Source: CAKZSB01 sp964573105 (lineage in GTDB: Bacteria; Pseudomonadota; Gammaproteobacteria; Granulosicoccales; Granulosicoccaceae). Taken from it: a stretch of DNA of 64,000 bases. This document shows positions 46,740 to 58,602 of this stretch, piece by piece. Positions within the stretch are counted from its first letter, which is position 1. Every line of letters begins with the position of its first letter. Below the pieces are notes generated by a model. It did not search any database, had not been told where the DNA came from, and saw only the letters and a program-made list of their open reading frames with translations. The position numbers and the translations under genes were made by a program. The DNA lies in contig CAZNIS010000006.1 of NCBI GenBank assembly GCA_964573105.1, forward strand, positions 1 through 64,000. The letters run 5' to 3'.

Positions 46740-46889
46740 GCTAGCAGGGTGTTGAAAAACGTCATGAGCGAAGGCCTGAGTAGGCAAATTCGACCGAAAA
46801 AGCGCAGTTTATGGTTTATAAATGAGCATTTTGAGGGAGAATTTAACGCCCTCAGGCCGAGCGCAATAGTTTTTCAATAACCTGCTAGC
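46740..46889. mobile_element. MITE-like element, 150 bp, at the 3' end of smpB
   Basis: The first 21 bases (46740-46760) and the inverse of the last 21 (46869-46889) match at 19 positions: both read GCTAGCAGG, three variable bases, TTGAAAAAC. The symmetry continues inward, with GGCCTGAG near the left end facing CTCAGGCC near the right. The interior has no ORF. The termini resemble the GTTGTTGAAAAAC-like ends of some insertion sequences. No target-site duplication is evident. The right end lies over the last codons of smpB. Confidence 0.8.
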
Positions 46890-47370
46890 CGTGTTTCAGG
46901 ATACGTTCCTTTTCCCGCGCCCAGTCGCGGGATTTTTCAGTCGCGCGTTTGTCGTGCGTCTTTTTGCCCTTTGCCAGGCCTATCTCCAGCTTTACTCTGG
47001 CGCGTTTCCAGTACAGCGCCAGCGGCACAATGGTGTAGCCCTTGCGCTCGACCTGACCGATCAGCTTGGCCAGCTCATAGCGATGCAGCAGCAGTTTGCG
47101 GCGCCGCACCGAATTGGCTACGACGTGTGTGGAGGCGGACGTCAGCGGGGTGATGTGACAGCCATGCAGCCATGCCTCGCCCTGGTGAATGATGACGTAG
47201 CTTTCCGACAGCTGCACGCGGCCCTCGCGGATGCTCTTGATCTCCCAGCCCTGCAACACCAGGCCGGCCTCGTAGGTCTGCTCGACGGCAAAGTCATAGC
47301 GGGCTCGTTTGTTTGCCGCGATGCGACCGCCACCATCGCCGGCGCTTTTCTTTTTCTTCGTTTTACCCAT
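46885..47370 (-). CDS. smpB: SsrA-binding protein
   Basis: 161 residues. It binds tmRNA and takes part in rescue of stalled ribosomes by trans-translation. Seen: RARYDFAVEQTYEAGLVLQGWEIKSIREGRVQLSESY (family core, e.g. GWEIKSIREGRVQL), WLHGCHITPL, LLLHRYELAKLIGQ and the basic tail KKTHDKRATEKSRDWAREKERIL. The extended N-terminal lysine run (MGKTKKKKSA) is common. The last Gly codon and the TAG stop lie inside the terminal repeat of the neighbouring MITE-like element, so the original 3' end may have been slightly altered. Confidence 0.97.
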   Translation of the reverse strand: MGKTKKKKSAGDGGGRIAANKRARYDFAVEQTYEAGLVLQGWEIKSIREGRVQLSESYVIIHQGEAWLHGCHITPLTSASTHVVANSVRRRKLLLHRYELAKLIGQVERKGYTIVPLALYWKRARVKLEIGLAKGKKTHDKRATEKSRDWAREKERILKHG

Positions 47371-47410
47371 ATTCTTCTAGTGTATATCCTCGAGTGTCCA
47401 ATAGGTACTG

Positions 47411-47842
47411 ATGCCAACTATTAACCGCTCTGCGCTGGTGCCATTCAGCGCACGGCAGATGTACGATCTGGTGAACGATGTCGCGTCCTACCCGGCATTT
47501 CTGCCCTGGTGTTCCGGGGCCGCCGAACTCGAGGCCGGGGCCGACTATCAGATTGCGCGTGTAGACATTCGCAAGGGGCCCGTTCGGCAGCAATTTACCA
47601 CCCGAAATGCGCTCGACGATGGCAGAGAAATCTCGATGGCGCTGGTCGATGGGCCGTTTCGCAGTCTGGATGGAAAATGGCAATTCAGCGACATCGGCGA
47701 TGCCGGGTGTCGCGTGAGCTTCGACATCGAGTTCAACTTTTCCGGCGTTTTGTTACAAAAGGCGCTGGGGCCTGTGTTCAATGAAATCTGTTCGCGCCTG
47801 GTCGACGCATTCGTCGCACGCGCGCATGAGCTCTACCAGTGA
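47411..47842 (+). CDS. ratA: RatA-family START/COQ10-like protein
   Basis: 143 residues of the SRPBCC superfamily. SALVPFSARQMYDLVNDVASYPAFLPWC is the family opening (split: SALVPFSARQMYDLVNDV, ASYPAFLPWC), and the end FNEICSRLVDAFVARAHELY is typical. E. coli RatA has been described as blocking 70S association; homologues of COQ10 bind ubiquinone, so the real role is debated. It overlaps rnfH and is divergent from smpB, the standard arrangement. Confidence 0.93.
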   Translation: MPTINRSALVPFSARQMYDLVNDVASYPAFLPWCSGAAELEAGADYQIARVDIRKGPVRQQFTTRNALDDGREISMALVDGPFRSLDGKWQFSDIGDAGCRVSFDIEFNFSGVLLQKALGPVFNEICSRLVDAFVARAHELYQ

Positions 47843-48111
47843 AAATCGAGGTGGTATACGCGTTGCCGGATAAGCAGCACAGCTGCTGGCTCGAGCTGCC
47901 CGATGGCGCGAGCGTCAGTGAGGCCCTGGCGGCCAGCGGGTTTATTGACCGCTTCGAGCCAGTTACAGCAGCTAGTCCGCTAGGTGTTTTTGGCGAGCGA
48001 GTCCAGCCCACAGACCCACTGCGCGACGGCGATCGGCTGGAAATCTATCGGCCGCTGGTCATGGATCCAATGCAGGCGCGACGTCAGCGTGCAATGCGCC
48101 AAAAACGATAA
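47839..48111 (+). CDS. rnfH: RnfH-family ubiquitin-like protein
   Basis: 90 residues with a beta-grasp fold. It starts MKIEVVYALPDKQHSCWLEL and contains PDGASVSEALAASG and LRDGDRLEIYRPLVMDPMQARRQRA (end motif EIYRPLVMDP), both characteristic. The start is a GTG overlapping the ratA stop by four bases (GTGA). Function of the family is unclear despite its name. Confidence 0.92.
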   Translation: MKIEVVYALPDKQHSCWLELPDGASVSEALAASGFIDRFEPVTAASPLGVFGERVQPTDPLRDGDRLEIYRPLVMDPMQARRQRAMRQKR

Positions 48112-48126
48112 CGCGTGTGGCGTCGA

Positions 48127-48477
48127 TCAGCGATTGCCGCCGATTTCACCCCGCTCGATTTTGGTCACGCGTCCATCGCCGAAGTACAGGGTGAGTCGCT
48201 GACCAACCGGATCTTCGCCCGAACGATTCAGGCTGTAGACGTAATCCCAGCGATCGGGGCGTAAGGACTGTTGCAACAAGGGGTTGCCAAGACGGTTCTG
48301 CACCTCGGCCTTGCTCATCCCTTCCTCGATTTGAGTGACCGCTGACTCATCGAGCAGGTTGCCCTGCTGGATATCAATTTTGTGCGGACGCGGCAACCAC
48401 CAGGATCCACAGCCGGCGAGGGTGGTGGCCAACAGCAGTGGTATCAGAACGCGCAGGTGTCGAGTTGGTGAGTTCAA
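48127..48477 (-). CDS. bamE: Outer-membrane protein assembly factor BamE
   Basis: Lipoprotein of the BAM complex that folds beta-barrels into the outer membrane. I choose the TTG at 48477, with GGAAG 5 bases upstream, giving 116 residues and a compact lipoprotein signal (lipobox LAGC). A GTG at 48513 would add 12 residues. Conserved parts: IDIQQGNLLDESAVTQIEEG, MSKAEVQNRLGNPLL and RWDYVYSL. It converges on rnfH with 15 bases between stops. Confidence 0.92.
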   Translation of the reverse strand: MNSPTRHLRVLIPLLLATTLAGCGSWWLPRPHKIDIQQGNLLDESAVTQIEEGMSKAEVQNRLGNPLLQQSLRPDRWDYVYSLNRSGEDPVGQRLTLYFGDGRVTKIERGEIGGNR

Positions 48478-48568
48478 GGCAGCTTCCCGTGTGTACCGCG
48501 GATTCTCCAACACTTCCCTCGCCGCGGGCTATTGCGTATCCGACGGGTTTCAATGTCGTAACGGGTGG

Positions 48569-50254
48569 TTAGGGCTCTGCATCCGCCAACGCGGCGTCAG
48601 CCAGCATTTCGCGGGCGTGTTCGCGGGTGCGTTTGGTGATCTTCACACCGCCGAGCATCCGCGCGATTTCTTCGAGCGATTCCTCCTCTGACAGCACGTG
48701 CGACTCGGCCAGCGTTTTCTTGTCGCTGGCGTGTTTGGTGACTTTGATGTGATGATGGCCTTGCGCGGCAACCTGAGGCAGATGGGTGACGCACAGCACC
48801 TGGCAGCGACTGCCGAGTTGGCGCAGTTGTTTGCCCACGGTCTCGGCAACGCCGCCGCCGACCCCGGTATCGACTTCATCAAAGATCAGCGTCGGCACCC
48901 GGTTGCGCTCCGAGCGAATCAGCTGTACCGCCAGACTCAGTCGCGACAACTCGCCACCCGAGGCGACGTCACTCATTGGCAGCGGTGCGGCGCCGGGATT
49001 GGCGCTGACCTTGAAGACCACCGCGTCGTTGCCGTGGATCGATGGATTGTCTGATCGGCCTGGCCCCAGCGCGATCTCGAATTTGCCGTTTTTCATCCCC
49101 AGCGACTGCATCGATCGGGTCAGGTGGCGGGCCAGTGTGGTGGCTGCCTTTTTGCGTTTGGCGCTGAGTTTAGCGGCGACATCGCGATATTGTGCGAGCG
49201 CTTCGTCGCGGTCTTTTTGCAGGGTTTCCAGTGATTCATCCATGCCCTGCAACTGGTCGTATTCTGTCTGCAGGTTCTGTTGCAACACGTTGAGTTCGGA
49301 CGGATCGACGCGGTGTTTTTTGCCTAGCTTGTGTGCCAGTGCGAGTATTTCATCAAGTTGCTGCAAGCGCTCCGGGTCGGGCTCGATACTGTGTGAGTAC
49401 TGGCGAATCCACTCGCTGGCTTCCTCCAGCTGAATTCGACCGCTGGCCAGCAAATCGCCCAGCTCGGCGCAACTTTTGTCGGCGGCGGAGAGTTCGCCGG
49501 CAATGCCTTCAGCAGCGGCCAGCAATCCCAGCGCGCTGGTTTCGTCATCCTGCAGCAGTGCGCTCATGCGGGCCGCCATTTCGCGCAGCTCGCTGGCGTT
49601 GGCCAGGCGCCGGTGCTCGCCGTCAATCTGTGCAAAATCGATCGACTCGACTGGCAGGCTGGCAAACTCCAGAAGCTGGAATCTGAGGCTGTCCTGTCGA
49701 TCGGCGCGCGTTTGTATTCTGGCCTGAATCGATTCCAGCTCGTGGTTGACGCGATGCCAGTTGTCGTAGCTCTCGCGCACCGCTTTGAGTTGATTGGCGC
49801 ATTTGCCGAAATCGTCGAGGATCTGAAGCTGCGTCTCGGGGTGGGTGATCAGCTGATGGTCGTGCTGACCGTGGATGTTGACCAGCAGTTGGCCAAGTTC
49901 CCGAATACTTCGCACCGTGACGGCATTGCCGTTGATAAACGCGCGCGACTTGCCGTCTCGGGTAACGACGCGACGCAAAATGCACTCGCCGTCCTGGTCG
50001 AGACTGTGATCGGCGAGCCAGGCGCTGGCGTCGCCCTGTTCATCGACATCGAACACCGCAGTGATCTCGGCGCGATCGGCGCCTTCCCGCACGGCTCTGG
50101 GGGTGGCGCGGTCGCCCAGTACCAGCCCCAGCGCACCCAGCAGAATCGACTTGCCCGCGCCGGTCTCGCCAGTCAGGGTGGTCATACCCGAGAGCAGATC
50201 CAGCGAACTGCTGGTGATGATGGCGAAGTCCTTGACTTGCAGACAATTGAGCAT
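48569..50254 (-). CDS. recN: DNA repair protein RecN
   Basis: SMC-like ATPase that helps repair double-strand breaks; 561 residues. Walker A is TGETGAGKSILLGALGLVLG (split: TGETGAGKSILL), followed by a coiled-coil middle with a central hinge. The signature is DVASGGELSRLSLAVQL, and Walker B is PTLIFDEVDTGVGG. It starts 9 bases after the nadK stop, so the two are co-transcribed. No LexA-box-like palindrome is obvious nearby. Confidence 0.97.
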   Translation of the reverse strand: MLNCLQVKDFAIITSSSLDLLSGMTTLTGETGAGKSILLGALGLVLGDRATPRAVREGADRAEITAVFDVDEQGDASAWLADHSLDQDGECILRRVVTRDGKSRAFINGNAVTVRSIRELGQLLVNIHGQHDHQLITHPETQLQILDDFGKCANQLKAVRESYDNWHRVNHELESIQARIQTRADRQDSLRFQLLEFASLPVESIDFAQIDGEHRRLANASELREMAARMSALLQDDETSALGLLAAAEGIAGELSAADKSCAELGDLLASGRIQLEEASEWIRQYSHSIEPDPERLQQLDEILALAHKLGKKHRVDPSELNVLQQNLQTEYDQLQGMDESLETLQKDRDEALAQYRDVAAKLSAKRKKAATTLARHLTRSMQSLGMKNGKFEIALGPGRSDNPSIHGNDAVVFKVSANPGAAPLPMSDVASGGELSRLSLAVQLIRSERNRVPTLIFDEVDTGVGGGVAETVGKQLRQLGSRCQVLCVTHLPQVAAQGHHHIKVTKHASDKKTLAESHVLSEEESLEEIARMLGGVKITKRTREHAREMLADAALADAEP

Positions 50255-50263
50255 CGCGAGCAG

Positions 50264-51124
50264 TCAGCCCCAGTTGAGTTTTTCGCGCAGTATGTGGTGG
50301 TAGTCGTAGTCGGCCGGGTGGAGCAGGCGAATCGTGCGGTTGTGTTTTTGCACCTGCATGACATCGCCGTTTTGCAGGTCGATATAGACCTGACCGTCGC
50401 AGACCATCTGCGCCCGCACCGGTTTGCGATCGGATATGTGCACGCGCACGACTGATTCGGCGGTCACCACCAGCGGGCGACTGCTTAAGGTGTGTGGGCA
50501 AACCGGCTGCAGCACGATCGCATTCAGATTGGGATTGACGATCGGGCCACCGCTGGACAAGGCATAAGCCGTCGAACCCGATGGCGACGCGATGATGATG
50601 CCGTCGGCTCGCTGGGTCAGCACGAAACTGTCATTGATCGATATTTCGAACTCGAGGATCTGCAGCACGTTCTTGGTTCGAGCGACCATATCGTTGAACG
50701 CCAGCGAGCGGTGAATGCACTCGTCCTGGCGAAACAACTGACAATCGAGCAGCAGTCGGTGTTCCTCGATGAACTCGCCGCCGATGATTTCGTTGAGTTT
50801 GTAGAGTTTGTCCTCTGGCGATACGTCGACCAGAAAGCCCAGTCGGCCGCGATTGACTCCGACCAGCGGCACGTCGAAGTTGACCAGTTCGCGGGCGGCG
50901 CGCAGCAATGTGCCATCGCCGCCGATGACAATCGCCAGATCGCAATCGCGCGCGATGGTAGACATCTCTACCGTGCTCACGTCGCCAAGCAGCCCGGCGG
51001 TACTGCTCTCTGGCAGCACATGGGCGCCCAGATCGCGCAACAGTTGATAGACCTCCATCAGCGTGCTGGAGACGCTCTCGTCGCCGGTCTTTGCGATCAG
51101 GCCAATGTTAGTGAAGCGAGTCAT
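50264..51124 (-). CDS. nadK: NAD kinase
   Basis: 286 residues. It phosphorylates NAD to NADP. The GGDGT motif is in LAIVIGGDGTLLRAARE, followed by GVNRGRLGFLVDV and the NAD-binding SPSGSTAYALSSGGPIVNP (conserved NE/D-type and GSTAY loops). It lies between mutS (31 bases upstream) and recN on the same strand. Confidence 0.97.
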   Translation of the reverse strand: MTRFTNIGLIAKTGDESVSSTLMEVYQLLRDLGAHVLPESSTAGLLGDVSTVEMSTIARDCDLAIVIGGDGTLLRAARELVNFDVPLVGVNRGRLGFLVDVSPEDKLYKLNEIIGGEFIEEHRLLLDCQLFRQDECIHRSLAFNDMVARTKNVLQILEFEISINDSFVLTQRADGIIIASPSGSTAYALSSGGPIVNPNLNAIVLQPVCPHTLSSRPLVVTAESVVRVHISDRKPVRAQMVCDGQVYIDLQNGDVMQVQKHNRTIRLLHPADYDYHHILREKLNWG

Positions 51125-51155
51125 CCCGGTACCCTATCACGCTGTTCTGCAATCG

Positions 51156-53717
51156 TCATTGGGGCGATGCGATTTGAGCGAGCTTGTAGAGATGTGCGAG
51201 GGCTTCGCGCGGGGTGACGTCATCCGGGTCGATGGCTTCCATATAGTCGGCCAGCGGGTTGGGTTGCGGGTCAAACAGGCTGAGCTGTCTGACGTTCTGT
51301 GGTTGCGGCGTGGCACTTTGTCCCGACTCCAGTTCATCCAGGTGGCGCTGCGCACGTTTGAGCAGCGCAGCCGGCATTCCGGCGAGTCGCGCCACCTGCA
51401 GGCCATAACTTCGACTGGCCGCACCCGCCTTCACGTTGTGCATAAAGATGATCTCGCTGTTGTGCTCGACCGCGTCCAGGTGCACGTTGGCGATGTTGCG
51501 ATGCTCGTCAGCCAGTTGCGTCAACTCGAAGTAGTGCGTGGCAAACAGCGAGTAGGCGCGATTTTTCAGCGCCAGTGACTCCGCGCAGGCCCAGGCCAGC
51601 GCCAGACCGTCATAGGTGCTGGTGCCGCGCCCGATTTCGTCCATTAGAACCAGGCTCTCGGCAGTGGCGTTGTGCAAGATATCAGCCGCTTCAGTCATTT
51701 CGACCATAAAAGTCGAGCGCCCGCTGGCCAGATCGTCAGAGGCACCAATGCGAGTGAAAATGCGATCGACCGGGCCTATCTGCGCATCGCTTGCCGGTAC
51801 CTGGCTGCCGATGTGGGCCAGCAGCACGATCAGCGCGGTCTGCCGCATGTAGGTCGATTTGCCACCCATGTTCGGGCCGGTAATCAGCAGCATGTGTCGA
51901 TTGCCGTCCAGGTGCAGATCATTCGGCACAAACTGGCCGTTCAGACTGCTCTCGATCACCGGGTGGCGGCCGCCATCGAAGCGTATCAACCGCTCCCGGG
52001 TAAACTGCGGCCGCGTCCATTGCAGGGTGTTCGCGCGTTCGGCGAAGTTGCGCAGCACGTCGAGCTCGGCAATCGCGGCGGCGCATTGCTTTAGTGCCGG
52101 CAGGTTGCCATTCAGGTCGCGCAGCAATTGCTCATAGAGCGCTTTTTCGCGGGCGAGGGCGCGCTCGCGTGCCGACAGCACTTTGTCTTCGAATTGTTTG
52201 AGTTCATCGGTGATGTAGCGCTCGGCCGATTTCAGCGTCTGGCGGCGAATGTAATGCGCCGGCACTTCGCCTCTGGCCGCCTTGCTCAGCTCGATGTAGT
52301 AGCCGTGAACGCGGTTGTAGCCGACCTTGAGATTGGCGTTGCCGGTCTGTTCGCGCTCATCGCGCTCCAGTTTTTCCAGAAATTCATCGGCGTTTTGACT
52401 GAGCGCTCGCAGCTCGTCGAGTTGTTGATCAAATCCGTCCCTGATCATGCCACCGTCGCGCGACAGCGCCGGTGCGTTGTCGACAATCGCCACCTGCAGC
52501 AGCTCGCAGTCTGCCTCGAAGCCCTGTAGCGCATCGGCCAGATTGGCAATCGTCGGCTGAGTCTGGCCCTGCAGCAGTGCCTGCATGGTGGGTAGCTGTT
52601 GCAGGCTCTCGCGCAGACTCTGCAAATCTCGCGGGCGGGCGCTGCCGATCGAGATGCGGGTGAGGATGCGTTCCATATCGGCAATGCCGCCGAGTGTGTC
52701 GGCCAGCGGCTCGACCACGGCGGCCGCCTGCAGGGCGGTCTGCGCATCCAGCCTGGCCTCGAGCCGGGTCTGATCGCGCAGCGGGCGATTGAGCCAGCGC
52801 CCGAGAAGTCGGCTGCCCATGCTGGTGCGGGTTTTGTCGATTATCGCGCGTAGTGTAAGTTGCGGCTGATCACCGCTGCTGTAATCGATTTCGAGGTTGC
52901 GCCGCGTGACTGCATCGAGTGTCAGGGCGTCGCGCGGCGATTCGGTGGTAATGCCCGTCACGTGCGGGTCGCTTCCGCGGTGGGTTTCGCGTATGTAGTG
53001 CAGCGCACAACCGGCGGCACCGATGGCGAGCGGCAGTCCGGCGCAGCCAAAACCGCGCAGGTCGCGGCAGCCGAACAGCTTGCACAGCTGCTCCTCGGCG
53101 CTGGCAGGATCGAAGTGCCAGTCGGGCACCTTGCGCGTCACCCACGGCTCGAAGCGGGCGGTTTGCGGGGTGTCTTCGCTGATCAGAATCTCGGCCGGCG
53201 CAAGGCGTGCCAGTTCGGCATCCAGCGAATTTGCATCGTCCAGTTGCGACACGTGAAAGGCGCCTTCGGCCAGATCGATGCTGGCGATACCCGCTTGATC
53301 GCCACTGATTGTCACCGCGCACAACACGCAGGCGTCGCGCTCTGACACCAGCGCTTCATCGGTGACAGTACCGGGGGTCAGCACACGAACAATCTTGCGC
53401 TCGACCGGACCTTTGGAGGTGGCCGGGTCACCGACCTGTTCGCAGATCGCGGCAGATTCACCCATGCCGACCAGGCGCGACAGGTAATTTTCGATCGAGT
53501 GATAGGGCACGCCGGCCATCGGGATGGGTTCGCCGGCTGACTGACCGCGTGCTGTCAGGGTTATCGCCAGCAGTTCGGCCGCCCGTTTAGCATCCTCGTA
53601 AAACAACTCGTAGAAGTCACCCATGCGATAAAACACCAGCGTATCCGGGTACTCAGCCTTGATGCCGAGGTACTGCTGCATCATCGGAGTCGGTGCTTTT
53701 TTTGTCGCGCTTGCCAT
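51156..53717 (-). CDS. mutS: DNA mismatch recognition protein
   Basis: 853 residues from the ATG at 53717 (MASATKKAPTPMMQQY). The frame from 53759 adds 14 unrelated residues. The mismatch-probing Phe-x-Glu is in VFYRMGDFYELFYEDAKRA (GDFYELF region, domain I). The ATPase domain has Walker A GPNMGGKSTYMRQTAL and Walker B SLVLMDEIGRGTSTYDG. It is divergent from pncC, and nadK and recN follow. With MutL in the same window, the two main methyl-independent mismatch repair proteins are both present. Confidence 0.98.
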   Translation of the reverse strand: MASATKKAPTPMMQQYLGIKAEYPDTLVFYRMGDFYELFYEDAKRAAELLAITLTARGQSAGEPIPMAGVPYHSIENYLSRLVGMGESAAICEQVGDPATSKGPVERKIVRVLTPGTVTDEALVSERDACVLCAVTISGDQAGIASIDLAEGAFHVSQLDDANSLDAELARLAPAEILISEDTPQTARFEPWVTRKVPDWHFDPASAEEQLCKLFGCRDLRGFGCAGLPLAIGAAGCALHYIRETHRGSDPHVTGITTESPRDALTLDAVTRRNLEIDYSSGDQPQLTLRAIIDKTRTSMGSRLLGRWLNRPLRDQTRLEARLDAQTALQAAAVVEPLADTLGGIADMERILTRISIGSARPRDLQSLRESLQQLPTMQALLQGQTQPTIANLADALQGFEADCELLQVAIVDNAPALSRDGGMIRDGFDQQLDELRALSQNADEFLEKLERDEREQTGNANLKVGYNRVHGYYIELSKAARGEVPAHYIRRQTLKSAERYITDELKQFEDKVLSARERALAREKALYEQLLRDLNGNLPALKQCAAAIAELDVLRNFAERANTLQWTRPQFTRERLIRFDGGRHPVIESSLNGQFVPNDLHLDGNRHMLLITGPNMGGKSTYMRQTALIVLLAHIGSQVPASDAQIGPVDRIFTRIGASDDLASGRSTFMVEMTEAADILHNATAESLVLMDEIGRGTSTYDGLALAWACAESLALKNRAYSLFATHYFELTQLADEHRNIANVHLDAVEHNSEIIFMHNVKAGAASRSYGLQVARLAGMPAALLKRAQRHLDELESGQSATPQPQNVRQLSLFDPQPNPLADYMEAIDPDDVTPREALAHLYKLAQIASPQ

Positions 53718-53786
53718 GTTTGCTATTGTAACCGTGCACCGCCCGAGCGGTGCAGACAACTGAGCCTGCGACCGACGGAAATTCCG

Positions 53787-54278
53787 ATGACTGATTCACT
53801 GCAATCGATGCTCGCAACACTGGCGGCGAGCTGCATCGGCCGCAAGCTGAAAATCGCCACAGCCGAGTCCTGCACCGGCGGCATGATCAGCGCCGCGATC
53901 ACCGACATCGCCGGCAGCTCGGTCTGGTTTGACCGCGGTTTCGTCACCTACAGCAACGAAGCCAAGCAGCAGATGCTCGGCGTGGCTGAACAAACGCTTG
54001 CCGCCCACGGTGCAGTCAGTGCCGAGGTGGTCGCCGAGATGGCGAACGGCGCGCTGAGCCATTCGCAGGCAGATCTGTCTGTATCGGTCAGCGGGGTGGC
54101 CGGTCCCGGTGGAGGCAGTGCTGAAAAACCCGTCGGCACCGTCTACCTGGCTGTGGCCTCGCGCGGCGCTGGTGCCAGCGCTCGGCGGCTGCAGCTCGAC
54201 GGCGATCGGGCCGAGATTCGGCGCGCCACCGTACTGGCTGCGATCCAGGGTTTGATCGAACGCGCAGAAAGCGCCTGA
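53787..54278 (+). CDS. pncC: Nicotinamide-nucleotide amidohydrolase (CinA C-terminal domain)
   Basis: 163 residues, a stand-alone CinA C-terminal domain. The motifs ATAESCTGGMISAAITDIAGSS (active-site SCTGG) and VSGVAGPGGGSAEKPVGTVYLA (GPGGG loop) are present. It deamidates NMN to nicotinic acid mononucleotide in the pyridine nucleotide cycle. It sits directly upstream of recA, the usual place. Confidence 0.95.
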   Translation: MTDSLQSMLATLAASCIGRKLKIATAESCTGGMISAAITDIAGSSVWFDRGFVTYSNEAKQQMLGVAEQTLAAHGAVSAEVVAEMANGALSHSQADLSVSVSGVAGPGGGSAEKPVGTVYLAVASRGAGASARRLQLDGDRAEIRRATVLAAIQGLIERAESA

Positions 54279-54385
54279 AACCGCGGCCGCCGGCGGTCAC
54301 GGGGCGATTTTTGATCTGTGCTTGACCCCACCTTTGTGCGACAATTGGAAGCTTCTCACTAAGTGGTAACGAGCCGGAGCATATC

Positions 54386-55438
54386 GTGGACGACAACAGA
54401 AAAAAGGCGCTCAACGCAGCGCTGGGCCAGATCGAGAAACAATTTGGCAAAGGCGCGGTGATGCGCATGGGCGATGCCGACATCAACCGCGATGTTGAAA
54501 TCGTCTCCACCGGCTCGCTGACACTCGATGTCGCGCTGGGTATTGGCGGGCTGCCGAAAGGGCGAATCGTTGAAATTTACGGCCCTGAGTCGTCAGGTAA
54601 AACCACCCTGACATTGCAGGCCATCGCGCAGGCCCAGAAAAATGGCGGCACGGCGGCCTTTGTCGACGCCGAGCACGCGCTGGATCCAGGCTATGCTGAA
54701 AAACTCGGCGTGAACGTCGAGGATCTGCTGATTTCGCAACCGGATACTGGCGATCAGGCACTGGAAATCACCGACATGCTGGTGCGCTCGGGTGCGGTCG
54801 ACGTGGTGGTCGTCGATTCGGTCGCCGCGCTGACCCCCAAGGCCGAGATTGAAGGTGACATGGGAGACTCACACGTCGGTCTGCACGCGCGCCTGATGTC
54901 TCAGGCGCTGCGCAAGCTCACCGCCAATATCAAACGGTCCAACACGCTGGTGATCTTTATCAACCAGATTCGCATGAAGATCGGTGTCATGTTCGGAAGC
55001 CCGGAGACGACCACCGGCGGCAACGCGTTGAAATTCTACTCGTCGGTGCGCCTCGACATCCGTCGTATCGGTGCGATCAAGAAGGGCGACGAAGTGATCG
55101 GCAACGACACGCGCGTGAAGGTGGTGAAAAACAAGATGGCGCCACCGTTTCGCCAGGCTGAATTTGAAATCCTCTACGGCGAAGGCACCTCGTTCGAGGG
55201 TGAGCTGATCGACCTCGGGGTCAAACACGATCTTGTCGACAAGGCGGGTGCCTGGTACAGCTACAATGGACAGCGCATCGGTCAGGGTAAAGACAACGTC
55301 CGTAATTACCTCAAGGAAAACCCCGAGATAGCGGACGAACTGGATAGCAAATTGCGTGAGCTGCTGCTATCTAAGCCAGTGCGCAACAGCGAGGAAGTAG
55401 CTGAAGACGAAGCGGAGATCGATGAAGTCGAAGCCTGA
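54386..55438 (+). CDS. recA: Recombinase A
   Basis: 350 residues. Walker A is GPESSGKTTLTLQ; the Walker B region is VDVVVVDSVAALTPKAEIEG (core VVVVDSVAAL); the DNA-binding loop L2 is FGSPETTTGGNALKFY. The acidic C-terminal tail (EEVAEDEAEIDEVEA) is as expected. The start is a GTG with GAGCCGGAG upstream. A candidate -35 TTGACC is seen upstream, but no enterobacterial CTGT-N8-ACAG LexA box was found, so SOS control is not shown here. Confidence 0.98.
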   Translation: MDDNRKKALNAALGQIEKQFGKGAVMRMGDADINRDVEIVSTGSLTLDVALGIGGLPKGRIVEIYGPESSGKTTLTLQAIAQAQKNGGTAAFVDAEHALDPGYAEKLGVNVEDLLISQPDTGDQALEITDMLVRSGAVDVVVVDSVAALTPKAEIEGDMGDSHVGLHARLMSQALRKLTANIKRSNTLVIFINQIRMKIGVMFGSPETTTGGNALKFYSSVRLDIRRIGAIKKGDEVIGNDTRVKVVKNKMAPPFRQAEFEILYGEGTSFEGELIDLGVKHDLVDKAGAWYSYNGQRIGQGKDNVRNYLKENPEIADELDSKLRELLLSKPVRNSEEVAEDEAEIDEVEA

Positions 55439-55461
55439 GTCGAGAGCCGTGTGGCTGCGGG

Positions 55462-55944
55462 TTGACTGACCAGGAACAGCCGCAGCACTGCAAGCCGGAC
55501 TATGTGCGCGAGCGGGCCATGCGTCTGCTCGTCGCACGTGAACACAGCCAGCACGAACTTTGCCGCAAGTTGATCGAGCGCTCACTTGATCCGCAAGTGG
55601 TCGAACAAGTGGTGGCCGACCTCGCCGAAGAAGGCTTGCAAAGCGACCTGCGCTACGCCGAAGCCTATGCCCGCTCCCGCGCGGCGCGCGGTTTTGGTCT
55701 TGCCGGCGTGGTGTATGAGCTCAAGGGGCGAGGGGTGACGTCCCGGGTGATCGATCTCGCGCTCGAAGAGGCCGCGATTGACTGGCAGCAGATCGCCCGC
55801 AAGGCACTAGCGAAGAAATTTCGCCTCAGTGACGCCACAACTGATGTGCAATCAAAAATGAGGCGCTATCTCTATAGTCGAGGGTTCGACAGCGATCAGG
55901 CAACAGACGCCATTCGCGCCCTTCGCAACGATGTTAAAAGCTGA
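55462..55944 (+). CDS. recX: RecA regulatory protein RecX
   Basis: 160 residues, helical, with the family's RAMRLLVAREHSQHELCRKL near the N-terminus and DLRYAEAYARSRAARGFG (the tripled helical repeat). It blocks growth of RecA filaments. The start is taken as the TTG at 55462; a GTG at 55504 is the alternative, and neither has a strong ribosome site. It lies 23 bases after recA. Confidence 0.93.
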   Translation: MTDQEQPQHCKPDYVRERAMRLLVAREHSQHELCRKLIERSLDPQVVEQVVADLAEEGLQSDLRYAEAYARSRAARGFGLAGVVYELKGRGVTSRVIDLALEEAAIDWQQIARKALAKKFRLSDATTDVQSKMRRYLYSRGFDSDQATDAIRALRNDVKS

Positions 55945-55998
55945 ATTCCCTGCTGCCGCGCAGGCTGCAATGAAAGGACAACGGGCACACAGATCAAG

Positions 55999-58601
<2,603 letters not shown>

Positions 58602-58602
<1 letters not shown>

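Noticed and set aside
54279..54385. LexA box upstream of recA
   Set aside because: No CTGT-N8-ACAG or close variant was seen; other lineages use different boxes, so absence is not proof.
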